Source: an uncultured Bacilli bacterium (lineage in GTDB: Bacteria > Bacillota_I > Bacilli_A > RF39 > UBA660). From it: DNA of 15,373 bases. The position numbers and the translations under genes were made by a program. Of this stretch, positions 13,258 through 15,373 are shown piece after piece. The stretch lies in contig CAJTYF010000038.1 of NCBI GenBank assembly GCA_910583945.1, positions 1-15,373 on the forward strand, written 5' to 3'. Below the pieces are notes generated by a model. The model had not been told where the DNA came from. It ran no database searches and saw only the letters and a program-made list of their open reading frames with translations. Every line of letters starts with the position of its first letter. Within the stretch, counting starts at the first letter, position 1.

Positions 13258-15190
13258 ATTCTCTTTTTTGATCTCCTTGAATCTTTTCCCCTTCACTTCC
13301 TTTTACATAATAAAACATTGTTGCTTGTCCATTAGTAGCTTTGGCTCCACTTACGGGTTCTTGTAAAACACTCACAACATTTTGTGGTTTATCATACCAA
13401 CTACTCTCTTTATCAGACAAATAATCTTCCATTGTATTGACCCATATTGTTTTACTCCACCTACTCGAATCACTATTCACCTCTTTAGCGTCATCATAAC
13501 CTAGCCAAATAAGCATTAGTGCATCTTTATTATAACCCACTGTCCAATAATCCGTATTAGTTGTTCCTGTTTTTAATGCGTATTTACGACTCATCTTATT
13601 TGCAATACTTAATGCAGTTGGAGAAGTATAACTTAAAAATTTACTATTACTAGTATTGGTTAGCATTTCATTTAAAATATAAACATAATTATAATTAAGA
13701 ACCATCTTTTTCGTATCTTTATGTTCATATAATAAGTTTCCATGTAAATCTTCAACTTTAGTAATAAAATAATTATCAAGTTGATAACCACCATTAGCTA
13801 AAGTTGTATAGCCTTTAGCAAAATCAAGCATATTAAGTTCACTAGTTCCTAAAGCTAAGCTTGGATTAGCAACAATTTCCCCTTCTATTCCCATTTTTTT
13901 GGCGGTTTCTACTAGCGTATTTTCTCCTAAAAATAAATGGGTTTTAACTGCATAAACATTATCCGAATAAGCTAAAGCCGCAGACATAGTAATTTCCTTA
14001 TTTGCATAAACATCATTGTAATTAGAAGGACTATAAATTTTATTATTAGAAAAAACAAAATTAGTCGGTTCACTAACAAAAGTTGAAGAACTTGTCAGAC
14101 CATTTTCTAAAGCTGAATAATATAAAAAAGGTTTCATTGTACTACCTACTTGTCTTTTCGAACTTAAAGCTCGATTATACTGACTTTTAGCATAATCCAT
14201 TCCTCCAACTAAAGCTCGCACCTTTCCACTTTCAGGTTCAATAAGAACACTAGCAACTTGCATGTTTTCGTCCTTAACATTTTCTAAAATTTCTTTTTCT
14301 AACTTCTCTTGTGCTTTCATATCCAGATTGGTATACACCTTTAAACTACCTGAATCTAAAAGTGAAGTAGGAATCCCTTTTAAAGTTTCTAACTCTTTTA
14401 AAACCGCATCTTGGTAATACATAATCATTTGTAAATTATTAACATCCCTTTTTCCATAGATAGTTATAGGATTTTTAAATAATTCGTTATAAGTCGTTTC
14501 GTCAATTTTTTCATTATTTAACATACTTAAAGCAACGACTTTAGCTCTATTAATACATTCATCGTAATGCGTTACAGGATTATATTTAGAAGGATTTTTG
14601 GGAATTCCAGCAAGCATAATAGCTTCTTCCAAACTTAAATCTTTTGCATTCTTATTAAAATAATATTTACTAGCATTTAAAATACCATAATTTCCAGCTC
14701 CAAAATTTATAGTATTTAAATAGCCTTCTAAAATTTCGTCTTTACTATAATGGACTTCAAGTTCTAAAGTTAAAAAAGCTTCCTCCGCTTTTCTTTTCCA
14801 AGTTTGATCAAAATCCAAATACATATTCTTAATATATTGTTGACTAATTGTTGAAGCTCCCTGTACGACTCTTTTATTTTTAATGTTTAATAGCATTGCT
14901 TTCGCAATTCTCAAATAATCAAAACCTTGATGTTTATAAAAATTTTTATCTTCAACACTAATTACCGCGTCTAAAACATGTTCACTAATATTTTCAAGAT
15001 TAACCCATTCACTACTTCCACTCCCTTGATAAACTAATCCGCCATCTTTATCATAAATATACATTTGACCGATATTCGTAAGTTCTAATTTTGGACTAAA
15101 ATAAGCATAGGTATAAAGTCCTACTAGAACAATCACAAAAGAAACAAATAAAAATACCATAGATTTAAAAAAGAAACGTAACTTTTTCAT
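13256..15190 (-). CDS. pbp1A-like: Class A penicillin-binding protein (bifunctional peptidoglycan synthase)
   Basis: The 644-residue protein polymerises and cross-links peptidoglycan at the outer face of the membrane. One N-terminal membrane anchor (about residues 9-31) precedes the GT51 transglycosylase domain, with EDKNFYKHQGFD (catalytic Glu80), the GASTISQQ motif, KRKAEEAF and EGYLNTINFGAGNYGI. The transpeptidase domain has the three penicillin-binding motifs STMK (Ser350, Lys353), SDN (409-411) and KTGT (540-543), all intact. There is no long C-terminal extension, so it is a compact PBP1a-like enzyme. ATG 15190 follows GGTGAAAA. It is convergent with the poly-G gene and has its own promoter. 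I cannot say whether it is pbpA, pbp1A or ponA by lineage. Confidence 0.95.
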   Translation of the reverse strand: MKKLRFFFKSMVFLFVSFVIVLVGLYTYAYFSPKLELTNIGQMYIYDKDGGLVYQGSGSSEWVNLENISEHVLDAVISVEDKNFYKHQGFDYLRIAKAMLLNIKNKRVVQGASTISQQYIKNMYLDFDQTWKRKAEEAFLTLELEVHYSKDEILEGYLNTINFGAGNYGILNASKYYFNKNAKDLSLEEAIMLAGIPKNPSKYNPVTHYDECINRAKVVALSMLNNEKIDETTYNELFKNPITIYGKRDVNNLQMIMYYQDAVLKELETLKGIPTSLLDSGSLKVYTNLDMKAQEKLEKEILENVKDENMQVASVLIEPESGKVRALVGGMDYAKSQYNRALSSKRQVGSTMKPFLYYSALENGLTSSSTFVSEPTNFVFSNNKIYSPSNYNDVYANKEITMSAALAYSDNVYAVKTHLFLGENTLVETAKKMGIEGEIVANPSLALGTSELNMLDFAKGYTTLANGGYQLDNYFITKVEDLHGNLLYEHKDTKKMVLNYNYVYILNEMLTNTSNSKFLSYTSPTALSIANKMSRKYALKTGTTNTDYWTVGYNKDALMLIWLGYDDAKEVNSDSSRWSKTIWVNTMEDYLSDKESSWYDKPQNVVSVLQEPVSGAKATNGQATMFYYVKGSEGEKIQGDQKRE

Positions 15191-15221
15191 AAAGTTTTCA
15201 CCATTTGTAGTTTGGTAAATT

Positions 15222-15249
15222 ATTTTAAAAATATAATAAGAATTTGCAA
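15222..15249 (-). promoter_or_regulatory. Probable promoter of the PBP gene
   Basis: TTGCAA (15249-15244), a 16-base spacer and TAAAAT (15227-15222) are the best sigma-A-like pair upstream of the PBP start. They leave a leader of about 25 nt. The match is moderate in this AT-rich sequence. Confidence 0.4.
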
Positions 15250-15291
15250 TTTTAAAGTTATTATGCTATGACTAAACAGGAGTTGCTTAAA

Positions 15292-15333
15292 ATGAAAAAA
15301 AAAAATAAAAATAATGAAATGACTAACTATTAG
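15292..15333 (+). CDS. Possible 13-residue ORF at the right edge
   Basis: AGGAG (15278-15282) stands about 9 nt before ATG 15292, which opens a 13-codon Lys/Asn-rich frame MKKKNKNNEMTNY and stops at TAG 15331-15333. It contains an A11 run; no tract length gives a longer ORF. Just downstream ACTAACTAT (15322-15330) is nearly complementary to ATAGTTTGT (15352-15360), with AAGT/ACTT inside. It may be a leader peptide of a gene beyond the window, or nothing. The rest of 15191-15373 shows only the PBP promoter. Confidence 0.25.
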   Translation: MKKKNKNNEMTNY

Positions 15334-15373
15334 AAGTCAAGTACTTATTTGATAGTTTGTTATAAATTGGAAA

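Noticed and set aside
15295..15305. A11 tract as a second contingency switch
   Set aside because: Neither one base more nor one base fewer opens a longer reading frame.

Overview
This is a low-GC chromosomal window from a walled member of the Bacillota. UGA acts as a stop (for example after the TatD-like gene, rnpA and the acetyltransferase), which argues against a Mycoplasma-type code. The class A penicillin-binding protein indicates a peptidoglycan wall. The gene order rpmH-rnpA-yidC-jag-mnmE-mnmG-rsmG-parB is the classical origin-proximal block of Firmicutes. dnaA, normally next to rpmH, and parA, normally next to parB, are not seen here. I cannot name the species; an uncultured gut-type Bacilli or Erysipelotrichia-like lineage would fit.

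Layout. Positions 1-487 look like a gene-free leader but hold what I read as a compact type I toxin-antitoxin module. A 25-codon membrane peptide with a very good ribosome binding site lies on the minus strand (217-294). It has its own extended -10 promoter, and its transcript is predicted to start and end with complementary sequence. A convergent plus-strand RNA (about 105-216) overlaps the 3' end of that mRNA and ends at a clear terminator. Next come a TatD-family metallohydrolase (488-1252, +) and, converging on and overlapping it, a coiled-coil protein of unknown function (1180-2663, -) whose frame breaks at an A6 run after 14 codons. From 2772 the conserved block runs rightward: rpmH, rnpA, yidC and jag (RNA processing, membrane insertion, RNA binding), then an unrecognised 301-residue gene, then mnmE, a GNAT acetyltransferase, mnmG, rsmG and parB. 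The last group combines tRNA wobble modification, 16S rRNA methylation and chromosome segregation, with short or overlapping junctions that suggest co-transcription. ParB carries an unusual acidic, Asn/Ser-rich insertion of over 300 residues.

After parB comes a secreted protein with phage-tail-fibre-like repeats (12291-13197). It has its own strong promoter and ribosome binding site, but a run of ten Gs after codon 8 puts the body of the gene out of frame. A G9 or G12 tract would restore it, so this looks like an ON/OFF phase-variable surface protein caught in the OFF state. A shared terminator separates it from a convergent class A PBP (13256-15190, -). The right edge contains only a possible 13-residue ORF.

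The two observations most worth following are the type I toxin-antitoxin candidate at 70-400 and the poly-G switch at 12315-12324. The frameshifted gene at 1180-2663 and the shortened ribosomal protein L34 are secondary.
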